Shown one piece after another: positions 16,666-26,228 of a stretch of DNA of 64,000 nt (the stretch's first letter is position 1; each line of letters opens with the position of its first letter). The stretch is from Virgibacillus_F sp049310925 (GTDB lineage Bacteria > Bacillota > Bacilli > Bacillales > Amphibacillaceae): the NCBI RefSeq assembly GCF_049310925.1, contig NZ_JBMERP010000001.1, positions 124,001 through 188,000 on the forward strand, in the 5' to 3' direction. Under the pieces are notes generated by a model. The model made no database searches, was not told where the DNA came from, and saw only the letters and a list, made by a program, of their open reading frames with translations. The position numbers and the translations under genes are program-made.

Positions 16666-17949
16666 TTACTTGCTATTATTTTTGTCTTTTTGAATTTTAT
16701 CATATACTTGTTTCATAGCTTGCTCAAACTTACCTGTGTTCTTAGGTTTATAGTATTCTTTTTTACGCAATGTATCTGGAAGATATTCTTGATTTACCCA
16801 GCCGTTTTCATGATTGTGAGGATCTTTATAATTAACTCCTCTTCCCATACTCTCAGCACCACTATAATGTGAGTCTTTAAGGTGAAGTGGTATCTCGCCA
16901 CTTTTACCATTTCGAATATCAGACAGTGCTGCATCAAGAGCTTTGTAAGCTGTATTGGATTTGGGTGACAGGCAGAGTTCCACGATTGCTACTGATAGCG
17001 GTATTCGTGCTTCTGGAAACCCTAATCGTTCAGCTGCCTGTACTGCAGCAACTGCACGAGGCCCTGCTTGCGGATTGGCTACCCCGATGTCTTCATATGC
17101 ACAAACGATCATTCGTCTTGCTATACTTTCCAGGTCGCCTGCTTCTATTAGTCTCCCTAAATAATGAAGTGCGGCATTTACATCGCTACCCCGAATAGAT
17201 TTCTGAAATGCTGACAAAACATCATAATGTGCATCACCATTTTTATCGTGTGAAAAGCTTTTCTTCTGCATGCATTCTTCAGCAATACTTAATGTAATGT
17301 TAACCTCATCATTATTGTCCTTAGGGGTAGAGTATACTGCCAGTTCCAGTCCGTTTAGTGCAGACCGTAAATCCCCGTTTGCAGCGTGTGAAAATTGCTC
17401 TACTGCTTCGTCAGTGATGGTGACCCGATAGTTTCCTAGACCTTTGTCCATATCATCCAAGGCTCTATTTATAGCAATCTTAATATCTGGTGGAGTTAAT
17501 GGATGTAGTTCAAATAAGTGACATCTGCTACGAATAGCTGGGTTTATGGAGTGGTATGGATTACTCGTTGTACACCCAATTAATGTTAGTAGGTCACTCT
17601 CTAAGTAAGGTAACAAGAAATCCTGTTTTGCTTTGTCTAATCGATGTACCTCATCAAGAACCAACACGACTTGCCCAGTCATTTTAGCTTCCTCTACAAC
17701 AATTTCCATATCTTTTTTCTTATCTACAACAGCATTTAACATTTTAACGGGAATGTTTAAACTTTTTCCTAATGCTACTGCCATGGATGTTTTACCAGTA
17801 CCAGGTGGACCATATAGAATCATAGAAGCTAGACGGCCAGATTGAATCATGCGGTTGACTATTTTGCCTTCACCGACAATATGTGTTTGGCCAATTATTT
17901 CAGAAATGTGAGTTGGTCTCATTCGATATGCTAATGGCTTTTGTTTCAT
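16666..17949 (-). CDS. rarA: Replication-associated recombination ATPase RarA (MgsA)
   Basis: This AAA+ ATPase of about 427 residues acts at stalled replication forks. Walker A (YGPPGTGKTS) is near residues 46-55 and Walker B appears as LVLDEVHR. A SNPYHSINPAIRSR segment and the C-terminal tetramerisation domain with RGVNYKDPHNHENGWV are typical of the family. ATG 17949 has AAGGATG at proper distance. The ATG three codons upstream overlaps that ribosome site. It is divergent from cymR. Confidence 0.93.
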   Translation of the reverse strand: MKQKPLAYRMRPTHISEIIGQTHIVGEGKIVNRMIQSGRLASMILYGPPGTGKTSMAVALGKSLNIPVKMLNAVVDKKKDMEIVVEEAKMTGQVVLVLDEVHRLDKAKQDFLLPYLESDLLTLIGCTTSNPYHSINPAIRSRCHLFELHPLTPPDIKIAINRALDDMDKGLGNYRVTITDEAVEQFSHAANGDLRSALNGLELAVYSTPKDNNDEVNITLSIAEECMQKKSFSHDKNGDAHYDVLSAFQKSIRGSDVNAALHYLGRLIEAGDLESIARRMIVCAYEDIGVANPQAGPRAVAAVQAAERLGFPEARIPLSVAIVELCLSPKSNTAYKALDAALSDIRNGKSGEIPLHLKDSHYSGAESMGRGVNYKDPHNHENGWVNQEYLPDTLRKKEYYKPKNTGKFEQAMKQVYDKIQKDKNNSK

Positions 17950-18124
17950 AGGTACCATCCTTTTTATGTGGTTTGTGTTTCATGCAATACATGCACTATT
18001 CATGCTATAATATCATGTGTGAATAACAATTCCTTGTAATAAGTTAACATAAATTGTTTAAATTCTACTTTTTTCGGCTTGTTCAAACTGTACTGACTGT
18101 CTTTTCAACTGATTTGTCGACCTT

Positions 18125-18153
18125 TTGAACACGTGCTTTGAAAGTAGTACAAT
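18125..18153 (+). promoter_or_regulatory. Sigma-A promoter of cymR
   Basis: TTGAAC (18125-18130) and TACAAT (18148-18153) are separated by 17 bases and lie 20 bases upstream of the cymR start codon. Confidence 0.7.
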
Positions 18154-18172
18154 ATTAATAGAGGTGTAAAGC

Positions 18173-18592
18173 ATGAAGATTTCTACAAAAGGACGTTACG
18201 GTTTAACCATTATGATTGAACTTGCTAAACAATATGGGCAGGGACCCGTTTCCCTAAAATCTATAGCACGTGATAAGAATTTGTCTGAACATTATTTAGA
18301 ACAATTAGCGTCACCATTACGAAATGCAGGTTTGGTTAAGAGTGTACGTGGAGCATACGGCGGCTATATGTTAGCTTCTGAACCAAAAGTAATAACAGCT
18401 GGTGATATTATTCGAGTTTTAGAAGGACCAATTACGCCTGTCGAGGGCATTGAAGACGAAGATGCAGCAAAACAGGCATTGTGGTTACGCATTCGGGACG
18501 CCGTTAAGGATGTATTGGACACCACTACATTGGAAGACTTAGTACAACATGACAATGATCAACATCATGAATCTTATATGTTCTATATTTAG
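18173..18592 (+). CDS. cymR: Rrf2-family repressor CymR
   Basis: The 139-residue winged-helix regulator begins MKISTKGRYGLTIMIELA, the standard Rrf2 start. The recognition helix region YLEQLASPLRNAGLVKSVRGAYGGY is present. It lacks the three-cysteine iron-sulfur cluster ligand set of IscR, which agrees with CymR, the master repressor of cysteine metabolism that acts together with CysK. It lies directly upstream of the cysteine desulfurase gene, as in B. subtilis. The symbol rests on this context. Confidence 0.88.
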   Translation: MKISTKGRYGLTIMIELAKQYGQGPVSLKSIARDKNLSEHYLEQLASPLRNAGLVKSVRGAYGGYMLASEPKVITAGDIIRVLEGPITPVEGIEDEDAAKQALWLRIRDAVKDVLDTTTLEDLVQHDNDQHHESYMFYI

Positions 18593-18619
18593 TAAACGAT
18601 TAGGAAGGAAATGTTTAAG

Positions 18620-19762
18620 ATGAATAACATCTATTTGGACCATGCTGCTACAACTCCTATGGCTAAAGAAGTAATTGAAGCAATGATTCCTGTCCATTCT
18701 CAAGTTTTTGGGAATCCATCGAGTATCCATTCGTTTGGTAGACAAGCAAGACAAGTGATGGATCAGGCCCGAGTCGTATTTGCTAAAAGTATCCATGCAG
18801 ATGAAAAAGAAATTTTTATTACAAGTGGTGGAACTGAGGCCGACAACCTTGCGATGATTGGAACTGCGCTTGCTAATCAACAAAAGGGCAATCACATTAT
18901 AACAACGGTACAGGAGCATCATGCAGTTCTACATGCAGCAGAGCATTTAGAAGAAATAGGATTTGAGGTAACCTATTTACCTGTATACAAAGACGGGAAA
19001 ATTTCGATAGGGGATTTATCAAATGCACTGACTGACAGTACAATAGTAGTGTCGATTATGGCAGTCAACAACGAGACAGGTATTACTCAACCAATAAAGG
19101 AAATTGGAGAGTTGTTAAAAAATCATCAGGCTAATTTTCATACGGATGCCGTTCAGGCGTATAGTCACCTTGAAATAGACGTTAAAAGAGATAATATTGA
19201 CTTGTTGACAGTAAGTTCTCATAAAGTCAACGGACCAAAAGGCATCGGTTTTCTCTATATTAACAAAAATGTTCAAGTCAATCCTTTGCAGTTTGGGGGA
19301 GAACAAGAACGTAAACGCAGGCCTGGTACGGAGAACGTTGGCAGTGTTGCAGGGTTTCAACGCGCGGTTCAATTGCTGATGGATAGAAAAGACGAACGGA
19401 ACAAAACTTATTCGAATTATAAGATGATTTTTTTGGATACATTAAAACAAGAAGGGCTTAGCTTTGAAATAAACGGAGCACAAGCAGACCTTGTTCCTTC
19501 AATAGTCAATATCAGTTTTCCTGGAACAAATGTTGAAGCATTGTTAACTAACTTCGATTTATCTGGTGTGGCTGCTTCAAGTGGCAGTGCATGTACTGCC
19601 GGTTCGATTGAGCCTTCACATGTACTGAGTGCAATGTACGGTGCGGAGGATGCCCGTACAACTAATTCGATTCGATTTAGTTTTGGTCTTCATAACAACC
19701 AAGAAGATATTAAGGAAGCAGCAAAACGTATTGCTTCAATTGTAAAGCGCCTAACTGTTTAA
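18620..19762 (+). CDS. Cysteine desulfurase (NifS/IscS type)
   Basis: This PLP enzyme of about 380 residues takes sulfur from cysteine, most likely for tRNA thiolation by MnmA encoded next. It shows MNNIYLDHAATTP at the N terminus, the PLP lysine in SSHKVNGPKG, and the active-site cysteine loop SGSACTAGS. ATG 18620 is preferred over ATG 18611, which is only two bases from the AGGAAGG ribosome site. In B. subtilis the equivalent is yrvO, which partners MnmA. A repeat-filled gap of 400 bp now separates it from mnmA. Confidence 0.92.
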   Translation: MNNIYLDHAATTPMAKEVIEAMIPVHSQVFGNPSSIHSFGRQARQVMDQARVVFAKSIHADEKEIFITSGGTEADNLAMIGTALANQQKGNHIITTVQEHHAVLHAAEHLEEIGFEVTYLPVYKDGKISIGDLSNALTDSTIVVSIMAVNNETGITQPIKEIGELLKNHQANFHTDAVQAYSHLEIDVKRDNIDLLTVSSHKVNGPKGIGFLYINKNVQVNPLQFGGEQERKRRPGTENVGSVAGFQRAVQLLMDRKDERNKTYSNYKMIFLDTLKQEGLSFEINGAQADLVPSIVNISFPGTNVEALLTNFDLSGVAASSGSACTAGSIEPSHVLSAMYGAEDARTTNSIRFSFGLHNNQEDIKEAAKRIASIVKRLTV

Positions 19763-19774
19763 ACGGAAACTTCC

Positions 19775-19863
19775 TTAGAAAACTTGGCTTATCGCCAAGC
19801 CTTAATGGCGAAAGCCTTAGTTACACTTTTGCAGTAAGAAAGGATTTATACTTTCTTACCTGC
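19775..19863 (-). repeat. Dispersed repeat family I, copy B
   Basis: This is the reverse complement of the unit at 48651-48738, with few differences. It includes the GTAAGAAAG/CTTTCTTAC stem and a nested GGCTT-CGCCA/TTGGCG-AAGCC hairpin. It starts 13 bases after the iscS stop and directly abuts a family II repeat. Confidence 0.85.
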
Positions 19864-19864
19864 T

Positions 19865-20132
19865 AAAAAAGAGTTTTGATACAAAATCTATAAGCTGCAA
19901 CGTAACAGCCGGATTGATTTCCACTGCGGGCAGTCGCTTTCCGCGGGAACGGCTTCAGACTCCTCGCGGAAAACCGCCGCTGTGGGGTCTTCAGACACGT
20001 GCTGTTCCCGCAGGAGTCGACTGCCCTCCGCTCCAATCAATCAGATGAATGGTCGTTTGTTTAGCGGTAAACAATGTCGCAGTTTGTATCAACTACGAAG
20101 ATTAAAAGGAAACAAAACTTACAAAAAAGCCT
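19865..20132 (+). repeat. Dispersed repeat family II, copy 1
   Basis: This element of about 270 bp fills the gap between iscS and mnmA. Its right end (20073-20132) matches the ends at 30129-30188 (reverse strand) and 56784-56842 over about 60 bp. Its left end (reverse complement of 19868-19908) matches 30414-30455. The GC-rich core holds its own inverted repeat, GATTGATTTCCACTGCGG near 19912 against CCGCTCCAATCAATC near 20028. No credible ORF lies inside. Confidence 0.8.
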
Positions 20133-20161
20133 AAAAAAATAAACAGGCGGTGACAAATAAA

Positions 20162-21283
20162 ATGGAAAAAATCAAAGAAAATAAAGATATCCGTGTAGTG
20201 GTAGGAATGAGTGGAGGTGTCGACTCATCAGTAGCAGCATTATTATTAAAAGAACAAGGCTATGATGTGGTAGGTATTTTCATGAAAAACTGGGATGATA
20301 CGGACGAAAGTGGCTTTTGTACCGCTACAGAAGACTATGACGATGTTGTGCGTGTATGTAACCAAATTGGTATTCCGTATTATGCAGTGAATTTTGAGAA
20401 ACAATATTGGGACAAAGTGTTTACTTATTTCTTAGAAGAATACAAAGCTGGGAGAACACCTAACCCGGATGTTATGTGTAACAAGGAGATAAAGTTTAAA
20501 GCGTTTTTAGATCATGCAATTTCTTTAGGTGCTGATTATTTGGCAACTGGGCATTATGCACAAGTAAGAGAAAACAATGGTGAATATGAGATGCTTCGTG
20601 GTGTTGATGATAATAAAGACCAAACATATTTTTTAAATCAACTTACACAAAACGTATTGGAGAAAGTTATGTTTCCTTTAGGTCACCTACCAAAAAAAGA
20701 AGTCAGGAAAATTGCAGCTGAACACAATCTAGCGACTGCAACCAAGAAAGACAGTACTGGCATATGTTTTATCGGTGAACGAAATTTCAAAGAATTTCTA
20801 AGTGAATACTTGCCGGCACAGCCCGGTAAAATGAAAACATTAGAAAATGAAGTGAAAGGGAACCATGAAGGTCTAATGTATTACACAATTGGCCAACGCC
20901 AGGGTCTTGGGATTGGTGGTTCTGGTGATGCATGGTTTGTTGTAGGGAAAAATTTAAATGAAAATGTTTTATATGTTGAACAAGGATCTGAAAATGAGCA
21001 TTTGTATTCAGAAAGTTTAATTGCTACAGATTTAAACTGGATTACCACAAAAAATCTCGGAAAAACATTTACCTGTACTGCAAAATTCCGTTATCGTCAA
21101 AAGGATAGTAAAGTAACAGTAGCCATCCTTGATAATGGTAATGTCCACGTTAGCTTTAATGATAGGCAACGGTCTATTACGCCAGGCCAGGCTGTAGTGT
21201 TTTACGATGGGGAAAAATGTCTTGGTGGAGGAACAATTGATCAAGTGATTAAAAATAATCAAGCAATTAGCTATGTTGTATAG
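20162..21283 (+). CDS. mnmA: tRNA-specific 2-thiouridylase MnmA
   Basis: The 373-residue enzyme adds sulfur to U34 of the Lys, Glu and Gln tRNAs. The ATP-binding loop MSGGVDSS is at residues 16-23. Catalytic cysteines appear in DVMCNKE near 105 and in GICFIGE near 201. Sulfur probably comes from the desulfurase encoded upstream. ATG 20162 is chosen, since the in-frame GTG at 20150 overlaps the AGGCGG ribosome site. Confidence 0.94.
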   Translation: MEKIKENKDIRVVVGMSGGVDSSVAALLLKEQGYDVVGIFMKNWDDTDESGFCTATEDYDDVVRVCNQIGIPYYAVNFEKQYWDKVFTYFLEEYKAGRTPNPDVMCNKEIKFKAFLDHAISLGADYLATGHYAQVRENNGEYEMLRGVDDNKDQTYFLNQLTQNVLEKVMFPLGHLPKKEVRKIAAEHNLATATKKDSTGICFIGERNFKEFLSEYLPAQPGKMKTLENEVKGNHEGLMYYTIGQRQGLGIGGSGDAWFVVGKNLNENVLYVEQGSENEHLYSESLIATDLNWITTKNLGKTFTCTAKFRYRQKDSKVTVAILDNGNVHVSFNDRQRSITPGQAVVFYDGEKCLGGGTIDQVIKNNQAISYVV

Positions 21284-21305
21284 GTAAAGAGGTATTGAAT
21301 TTATT

Positions 21306-21348
21306 AAAAAGGATCTATGTTCCACTGCACATGGGCAGGATCCTTTTA
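21306..21348 (+). terminator. Terminator after mnmA
   Basis: AAAAGGATC pairs with GATCCTTTT around a 23-base loop, 23 bases after the mnmA stop. The loop is long, so efficiency may be moderate. Confidence 0.6.
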
Positions 21349-21382
21349 CTAACAATATTATTTGAAAAGTGTGGTGTTGAAA

Positions 21383-22057
21383 ATGGAAAAAATGCAGCAA
21401 GCAATTGAATACATGCAGGAGCAAAAATTCGAAGAGTCTGCAAAACTTTTTACTGAAATTATTGAAGAACAACCTGACAACCCAATCGGTTACATTAACT
21501 TTGGTAATTTATTAATTCATCTGCACGAACTACCTCGTGCGCAACGTTTTTTCGAAAAAGCAATTGAACTGGATGAACATGCTGCAACTGCTTATTATGG
21601 TCTGGGAAATGTGTATTTAGAAGAGTCGGTCTATCCTAAAGCACAGGAAAACTTTCAAAAAGCAATTGAGTTAGGCTTAGAAGAGGGCGATGTTTATTTC
21701 ATGTTAGGAATGACACTTCAAAGTCAGCAGCAAATGAAGCTTGCATTACCTTATCTGCTTCGAGCAACAGAATTACAACCAACAGATGATGAAATTGCTT
21801 TTCAGTATGCTTTAACCTTAGCACAAAGTGATCATTTAAAGGAGGCGAAGTCGGCTTTTGAAAACGTGCTAAAACTTAATAAGGAACATAGCGATGCGTA
21901 TTACAATTTAGGAGTAATAGCGCTTTATGATGATCAACTGGATACAGCTATCAATCACTTTGATGACGCTTTGTCTATCCAGGAGGATCATAAGTTAGCA
22001 GCAAATGCTAAAGAACAAACACAAATGATAATTGACCAAAACCGAAACCAAAAGTGA
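21383..22057 (+). CDS. yrrB: TPR-repeat protein (YrrB-like)
   Basis: The protein of about 224 residues consists almost entirely of tetratricopeptide repeats, for example NPIGYINFGNLLIHL, AATAYYGLGNVYLEE and HSDAYYNLGVIALYD. It should act as a protein-protein scaffold; no catalytic motif is present. Start choice is uncertain: TTG at 21362 and 21377 and ATG at 21383 share the frame, and only a weak GTGGTG ribosome site is seen. Its end overlaps the upstream frame of recD2, as with yrrB-yrrC in B. subtilis. Confidence 0.82.
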   Translation: MEKMQQAIEYMQEQKFEESAKLFTEIIEEQPDNPIGYINFGNLLIHLHELPRAQRFFEKAIELDEHAATAYYGLGNVYLEESVYPKAQENFQKAIELGLEEGDVYFMLGMTLQSQQQMKLALPYLLRATELQPTDDEIAFQYALTLAQSDHLKEAKSAFENVLKLNKEHSDAYYNLGVIALYDDQLDTAINHFDDALSIQEDHKLAANAKEQTQMIIDQNRNQK

Positions 22058-22076
22058 GAATAGTGGGGTTGTTTTG

Positions 22077-24404
22077 ATGGGAAAAATAGAGCAATCTGGG
22101 GAACTTGATATACAAAAGTATATTAAAGGTGAGCTTCTATACACAATTTTTCATAATGCTACTGAGCATTTTTCAATTGCGAAAATTAAGGTCCTTGATA
22201 CTAATGAAGAGATACAGGACAAAGAAATTGTTGTAAAGGGGCATTTCTCGAACTTACAGGAAACCAAAGACTATATTTTTTATGGAGAAATAGAGCGGCA
22301 TAGTAAGTTTGGGTTACAGTATCAGGTTAGTTCTTACGAATCAAATGTACCCGATACAACAGATGGTTTAATTGCCTATTTATCAAGCGACTTATTTTAT
22401 GGAATTGGTAAAAAAACTGCGAGTAAAATCATTGAACATATTGGTGAAAATGCTATTTCACAAATATTAACAAATCCAAGACTTTTAGACAGAGTAAAAG
22501 GATTGAAGCCAGATAAAGCTGAACAATTAGTAAAAACCTTACAGGAAAATGAAGGCTTTGAACATATAGTTGTAAATTTGGCTAAGTACGGCATTGGGTT
22601 AAAGCTTGCTCAAAAAATTTATCAGGTATATAAGGATGAATCAATTGAAGTACTTAAAAATGATCCGTACCAATATGTATTTAAAGTAGATGGATTTGGG
22701 TTCCAAAAGGCAGATGAAATTGCAGGAATAAATGGACTGTCGCTGACACATCCAAATCGAATTGGCGCTGGATGTATATTTGTGATGCAAAAAAGTGTGC
22801 AAGATGGTCATGTATACATGCCTATTAATAAATGTATAACAAATGTTATTCAGTTATTGGGATACTCAGGGACTGAACTCAATGACGATACTGTTGAAAA
22901 AAGGCTGGATGCATTAAACACAGAGAAGGCAATTATAATTTATGATGGTAATGTATATTTACCTTCCTTGTATTATGCAGAAGATGGTTTTGCTTCGCAT
23001 GTCAAGCGACTGATTTCAAAGCCTATAGAGCAGGAAACACCGTTAGCAGAAATGATGAAGATTATTGGTGATATTGAAGAAGAGGAAACATTAAGCTATG
23101 GAAAAGAACAGTTCAATGCTATTAATCAATCTTTGCATTCTAAACTAATGATTGTAACTGGGGGTCCTGGAACAGGAAAAACGACGGTAATTAAAGGTAT
23201 TGTAGATGCGTATGCAGCTATTAACGACGTTTCCGTGGATCCAGGAGATTATGAAAAAAAATCAGATTTCCCATTTGTATTAACAGCTCCAACTGGGCGG
23301 GCAGCTAAACGGCTAAATGAATCGACTGGTCTGCCTGCTGTCACCATACATCGTTTGCTTGGATGGGATGGAAATAATGGGTTTGATAAGGATCAAAATG
23401 AACCATTAACAGGAAAGTTCCTGATTGTAGATGAATTCTCAATGGTAGATATCTGGCTGGCCAACAGTTTATTTAAAGCAATACCAGATGATATGCAAGT
23501 TCTGCTGGTTGGGGATGAAGATCAATTACCCTCAGTTGGCCCTGGGCAGGTACTTACCGATCTATTAACCAGTGAGTCGATTCCACTTGTCAGCCTAAAT
23601 GATGTATATAGACAAAAAGAAGGATCAAAGATTATCCAATTGGCCCATACTATTAAAAAAAACGAATGTACCGAAGAATCACTTCAAAATGATGAGGATT
23701 TTAGTTTCTTGAAATGCAATGAATACCATATGATTGATGTGATTTCAAAAGTGTTTTCTCACGCCGAGAACAAAGGTATTGAATTAAAAGACATTCAAGT
23801 ATTAGCCCCAATGTATCGCTCACAAGCAGGTATAACAGTTATTAACAAAACATTGCAGACCATTGTTAATCCAAAAACAAAAGGTAAGCGGGAAGTTAAA
23901 CTGTATGAAACAATTTTCCGCGTTGGTGATAAAGTATTGCAATTAGTTAACCAACCTGAAGATGGCGTTTCAAACGGTGATATTGGTGAAATTGTTGCTA
24001 TCTTTTTTGAAAATGAAAATATTGAGAATGTAGAACAGATCGTTGTAAATTATGAAGGTAAAGAAGTTGTTTATGAAAGAAAAGATTATACAAACATCAT
24101 GCATGCATATTGTATTTCTATCCATAAGTCACAGGGAAGTGAATTTCCAATTGTTTTATTGCCAGTTGTTTCAACATACAACCGTATGCTGCGTAAGAAT
24201 TTATTATATACAGCAATTACAAGAAGTAAGCAGTCCTTAATAATATGCGGAGAAACACATGCATTTCTTCATGGAGTTAACACAATGGATACGAACAAAC
24301 GTTATACCAGTCTTGTTAAACAACTTCAGAGTCGTTTATCTGATGATTTAACAAAACAAGTCAGCGAAGCAGAGGAAGAAATTTCGCCTTACGATTTCAT
24401 GTAA
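22077..24404 (+). CDS. recD2: ATP-dependent DNA helicase RecD2
   Basis: This 775-residue superfamily 1B helicase unwinds DNA 5' to 3' and acts in repair and fork processing without RecBC. N-terminal helix-hairpin-helix segments are near residues 95-210. Walker A (GGPGTGKTT) is near 361, a VDEFSMVD Walker B follows, and the C-terminal SIHKSQGSEF motif VI region is intact. ATG 22077 gives the family-like start. The 15 codons of open frame upstream overlap the TPR gene. Translational coupling is likely. Confidence 0.93.
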   Translation: MGKIEQSGELDIQKYIKGELLYTIFHNATEHFSIAKIKVLDTNEEIQDKEIVVKGHFSNLQETKDYIFYGEIERHSKFGLQYQVSSYESNVPDTTDGLIAYLSSDLFYGIGKKTASKIIEHIGENAISQILTNPRLLDRVKGLKPDKAEQLVKTLQENEGFEHIVVNLAKYGIGLKLAQKIYQVYKDESIEVLKNDPYQYVFKVDGFGFQKADEIAGINGLSLTHPNRIGAGCIFVMQKSVQDGHVYMPINKCITNVIQLLGYSGTELNDDTVEKRLDALNTEKAIIIYDGNVYLPSLYYAEDGFASHVKRLISKPIEQETPLAEMMKIIGDIEEEETLSYGKEQFNAINQSLHSKLMIVTGGPGTGKTTVIKGIVDAYAAINDVSVDPGDYEKKSDFPFVLTAPTGRAAKRLNESTGLPAVTIHRLLGWDGNNGFDKDQNEPLTGKFLIVDEFSMVDIWLANSLFKAIPDDMQVLLVGDEDQLPSVGPGQVLTDLLTSESIPLVSLNDVYRQKEGSKIIQLAHTIKKNECTEESLQNDEDFSFLKCNEYHMIDVISKVFSHAENKGIELKDIQVLAPMYRSQAGITVINKTLQTIVNPKTKGKREVKLYETIFRVGDKVLQLVNQPEDGVSNGDIGEIVAIFFENENIENVEQIVVNYEGKEVVYERKDYTNIMHAYCISIHKSQGSEFPIVLLPVVSTYNRMLRKNLLYTAITRSKQSLIICGETHAFLHGVNTMDTNKRYTSLVKQLQSRLSDDLTKQVSEAEEEISPYDFM

Positions 24405-24480
24405 AAATGTGTATAATATCATAAAATTTGGGTAAGCATAACATAATAATGTACAGCCATTAAAAGGAGTAGTGCTACTT

Positions 24481-24669
24481 ATGGAATGCCCAAATTGTAA
24501 TCGGAAAGACTTAGGCAAAATAGGCACCCAGCAATACTATTGCTGGAACTGTTTTATTGAAATAACAGTAGTTAATGAGGAAGTTATTATTAATCAAATT
24601 GAATCAGACGGTTCTTTAAGCTGTTTAAATGATTTGTTTACTGATGAAGAAAGAAGAATACAGTGGTGA
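24481..24669 (+). CDS. Small zinc-ribbon protein
   Basis: The 62-residue protein begins MECPNCNRKDLGKIG and has a second cysteine pair in YYCWNC, a complete CxxC-CxxC zinc ribbon. The rest is acidic. AAAAGGAG lies 10 bases before ATG 24481. Similar small proteins sit at this place in related Bacillaceae, but the function is unknown to me. Confidence 0.8.
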   Translation: MECPNCNRKDLGKIGTQQYYCWNCFIEITVVNEEVIINQIESDGSLSCLNDLFTDEERRIQW

Positions 24670-24714
24670 TTAGTTTTAAATATATATTACTTTTAAAACT
24701 TAGGGGCGCCCAAT

Positions 24715-25782
24715 ATGTTTAAAGAAAAGAACCAAACAACTGTTTTGTATTGGTTAATAATCGCCATTTTATGCTTCTTATTATTTTTTCTTTTTGTAAA
24801 ACTGTTCCCTTTCTATGGAGCTGTTTTTTCCTTTTTAGGGAGTATTCTTTCCCCATTTCTAATAGCGTTGTTTATTGCATACCTGTTATATCCATTGGTA
24901 CTGAAACTCCATTCACTTAACATTCCTAAAGGATTAACCATTCTGATCATATACATATTGTTTTTTGGTGGTATCCTATTTACCGTTAAGCAGATCTATC
25001 CACTATTTATTAGGCAACTAACTGAATTAAGTGAACAAATCCCAGAATTCACCACACTGTATAAAAATTTGATTTATCAAATGTATGAGTCCACTGCTTT
25101 TTTGCCAGAAACAGTTCATGATAAGATGGATAGTCTGTTTATGAAAATAGAAAACACCTTAGGAAAACTGATAGAAAAAATAGCAACTTCCATTACAAGG
25201 ATATTTGATATAATCGTTCTGCTTACAGTAATACCTGTTCTCGTATTTTATTTCTTGAAGGACACAGATAAAATTAAGAATTGGTTCAAAAAGTGGATTC
25301 CAGAGTCCTATCACACAAGAGCACATGACGTTCTTTTTTCTATTGATAAAAGCTTGGGGAATTATATACGTGGACAGTTGTTAGTAAGTCTTTTTGTAAT
25401 TGTTGCATCATTTGGTTGCTTTTATTTTTTAGGCTTAAAGTATGCTTTAGTACTTGCGATTATAGTGGGTATCTTTAATTTCATTCCTTATTTTGGCCCA
25501 ATTATTGGTATGTTACCTGCAGTGGCTATCGCTTTTACGGTTTCAACACAACTAGTGTTGTTTGTGGTCATAACGGTTTTTACCATTCAATTAATTGAAA
25601 GTAACTTACTGTCACCCTATATTGTTGGAAAGAGTATTCATATTCACCCTGTAGCCATTATCTTTGCTCTGCTTATTGGAGGTGAGATTGGAGGGGTTAT
25701 AGGTTTGCTGCTCGCAGTTCCAGTTCTAACTGTAACGAAGGAAATTGTTAATCAGGTTAGGTCAAAAAAACTTCTTAATTGA
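24715..25782 (+). CDS. yrrI: AI-2E family membrane protein (YrrI-like)
   Basis: The 355-residue protein has about eight membrane helices. Two to three lie at the N terminus, with FLGSILSPFLIALFIAYLL near residue 42, and a long extramembrane stretch covers about 90-160. A C-terminal cluster contains YFGPIIGMLPAVA and GGEIGGVIGLLLAVPV. This matches the AI-2E/PerM family, some of which export small molecules or act as Na+/H+ antiporters; the substrate here is unknown. The gene precedes alaS as in B. subtilis. Its TGA stop lies within the -35 box of the alaS leader. Confidence 0.85.
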   Translation: MFKEKNQTTVLYWLIIAILCFLLFFLFVKLFPFYGAVFSFLGSILSPFLIALFIAYLLYPLVLKLHSLNIPKGLTILIIYILFFGGILFTVKQIYPLFIRQLTELSEQIPEFTTLYKNLIYQMYESTAFLPETVHDKMDSLFMKIENTLGKLIEKIATSITRIFDIIVLLTVIPVLVFYFLKDTDKIKNWFKKWIPESYHTRAHDVLFSIDKSLGNYIRGQLLVSLFVIVASFGCFYFLGLKYALVLAIIVGIFNFIPYFGPIIGMLPAVAIAFTVSTQLVLFVVITVFTIQLIESNLLSPYIVGKSIHIHPVAIIFALLIGGEIGGVIGLLLAVPVLTVTKEIVNQVRSKKLLN

Positions 25783-25807
25783 CATCTGAAAAAAATATAC
25801 TTATACT
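25779..25807 (+). promoter_or_regulatory. Sigma-A promoter of the alaS leader
   Basis: TTGACA (25779-25784), a 17-base spacer, and TATACT (25802-25807) form a near-consensus promoter that overlaps the yrrI stop codon. Confidence 0.85.
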
Positions 25808-25814
25808 TAATTCA

Positions 25815-26095
25815 ATTAAATTTCTAAAGGGTAAGTTAAAGGAAAAACATATTTATATTAAAAATGTTGAAGGTTCTAAGTACATGAAGTATCAAGCTTT
25901 AAAGAGAGGAATTCCCATGGCTGAGAGGAATTCTATAGCCTGAGTCATGGAAAGCTAAACTGGAGTGTGGTTAATAACCATCGGTTTCAAACCGTTATTA
26001 TGATCAAGTGATGAATAACAAATCATGTTGTTCATAATTAGGGTGGTACCGCGAATAATCTCGTCCCTGCATTAATGCAGAGATGGGATTTTTTT
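25815..26095 (+). promoter_or_regulatory. T-box leader of alaS
   Basis: The T-box AGGGTGGTACCGCG is at 26040-26053 and a terminator stem with eight T residues at 26056-26094. In Stem I, AGTA at 25879-25882 is followed by CATGA. The partner TCATG (25945-25949) is followed by GAAA and then GCT (25954-25956), an alanine codon in the expected specifier position. Uncharged tRNA-Ala should promote antitermination. Confidence 0.92.
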
Positions 26096-26099
26096 TAAT

Positions 26100-26228
26100 T
26101 TTAAAGCGGAATGGGCTTGTTCAGCGACGAAAAGCATAGACAAGAAACCGAAGAGGAAAAGGTTTAATCCTCGTAGTGTTTATTGACTATGTCTCGAGTC
26201 GTTAGCCCATGGAGCTGGATCTATTTTA
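26100..26228 (+). repeat. Dispersed repeat family III, copy X
   Basis: The element matches the reverse complement of 63868-63983 over about 115-120 bp. Its ends pair with each other (ATGGGCT with AGCCCAT). It lies between the alaS T-box terminator and the alaS ribosome site. About 18 bases of its first segment, AAAGCGGAATGGGCTTG, recur at 26228-26245 as a direct repeat. Confidence 0.85.
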
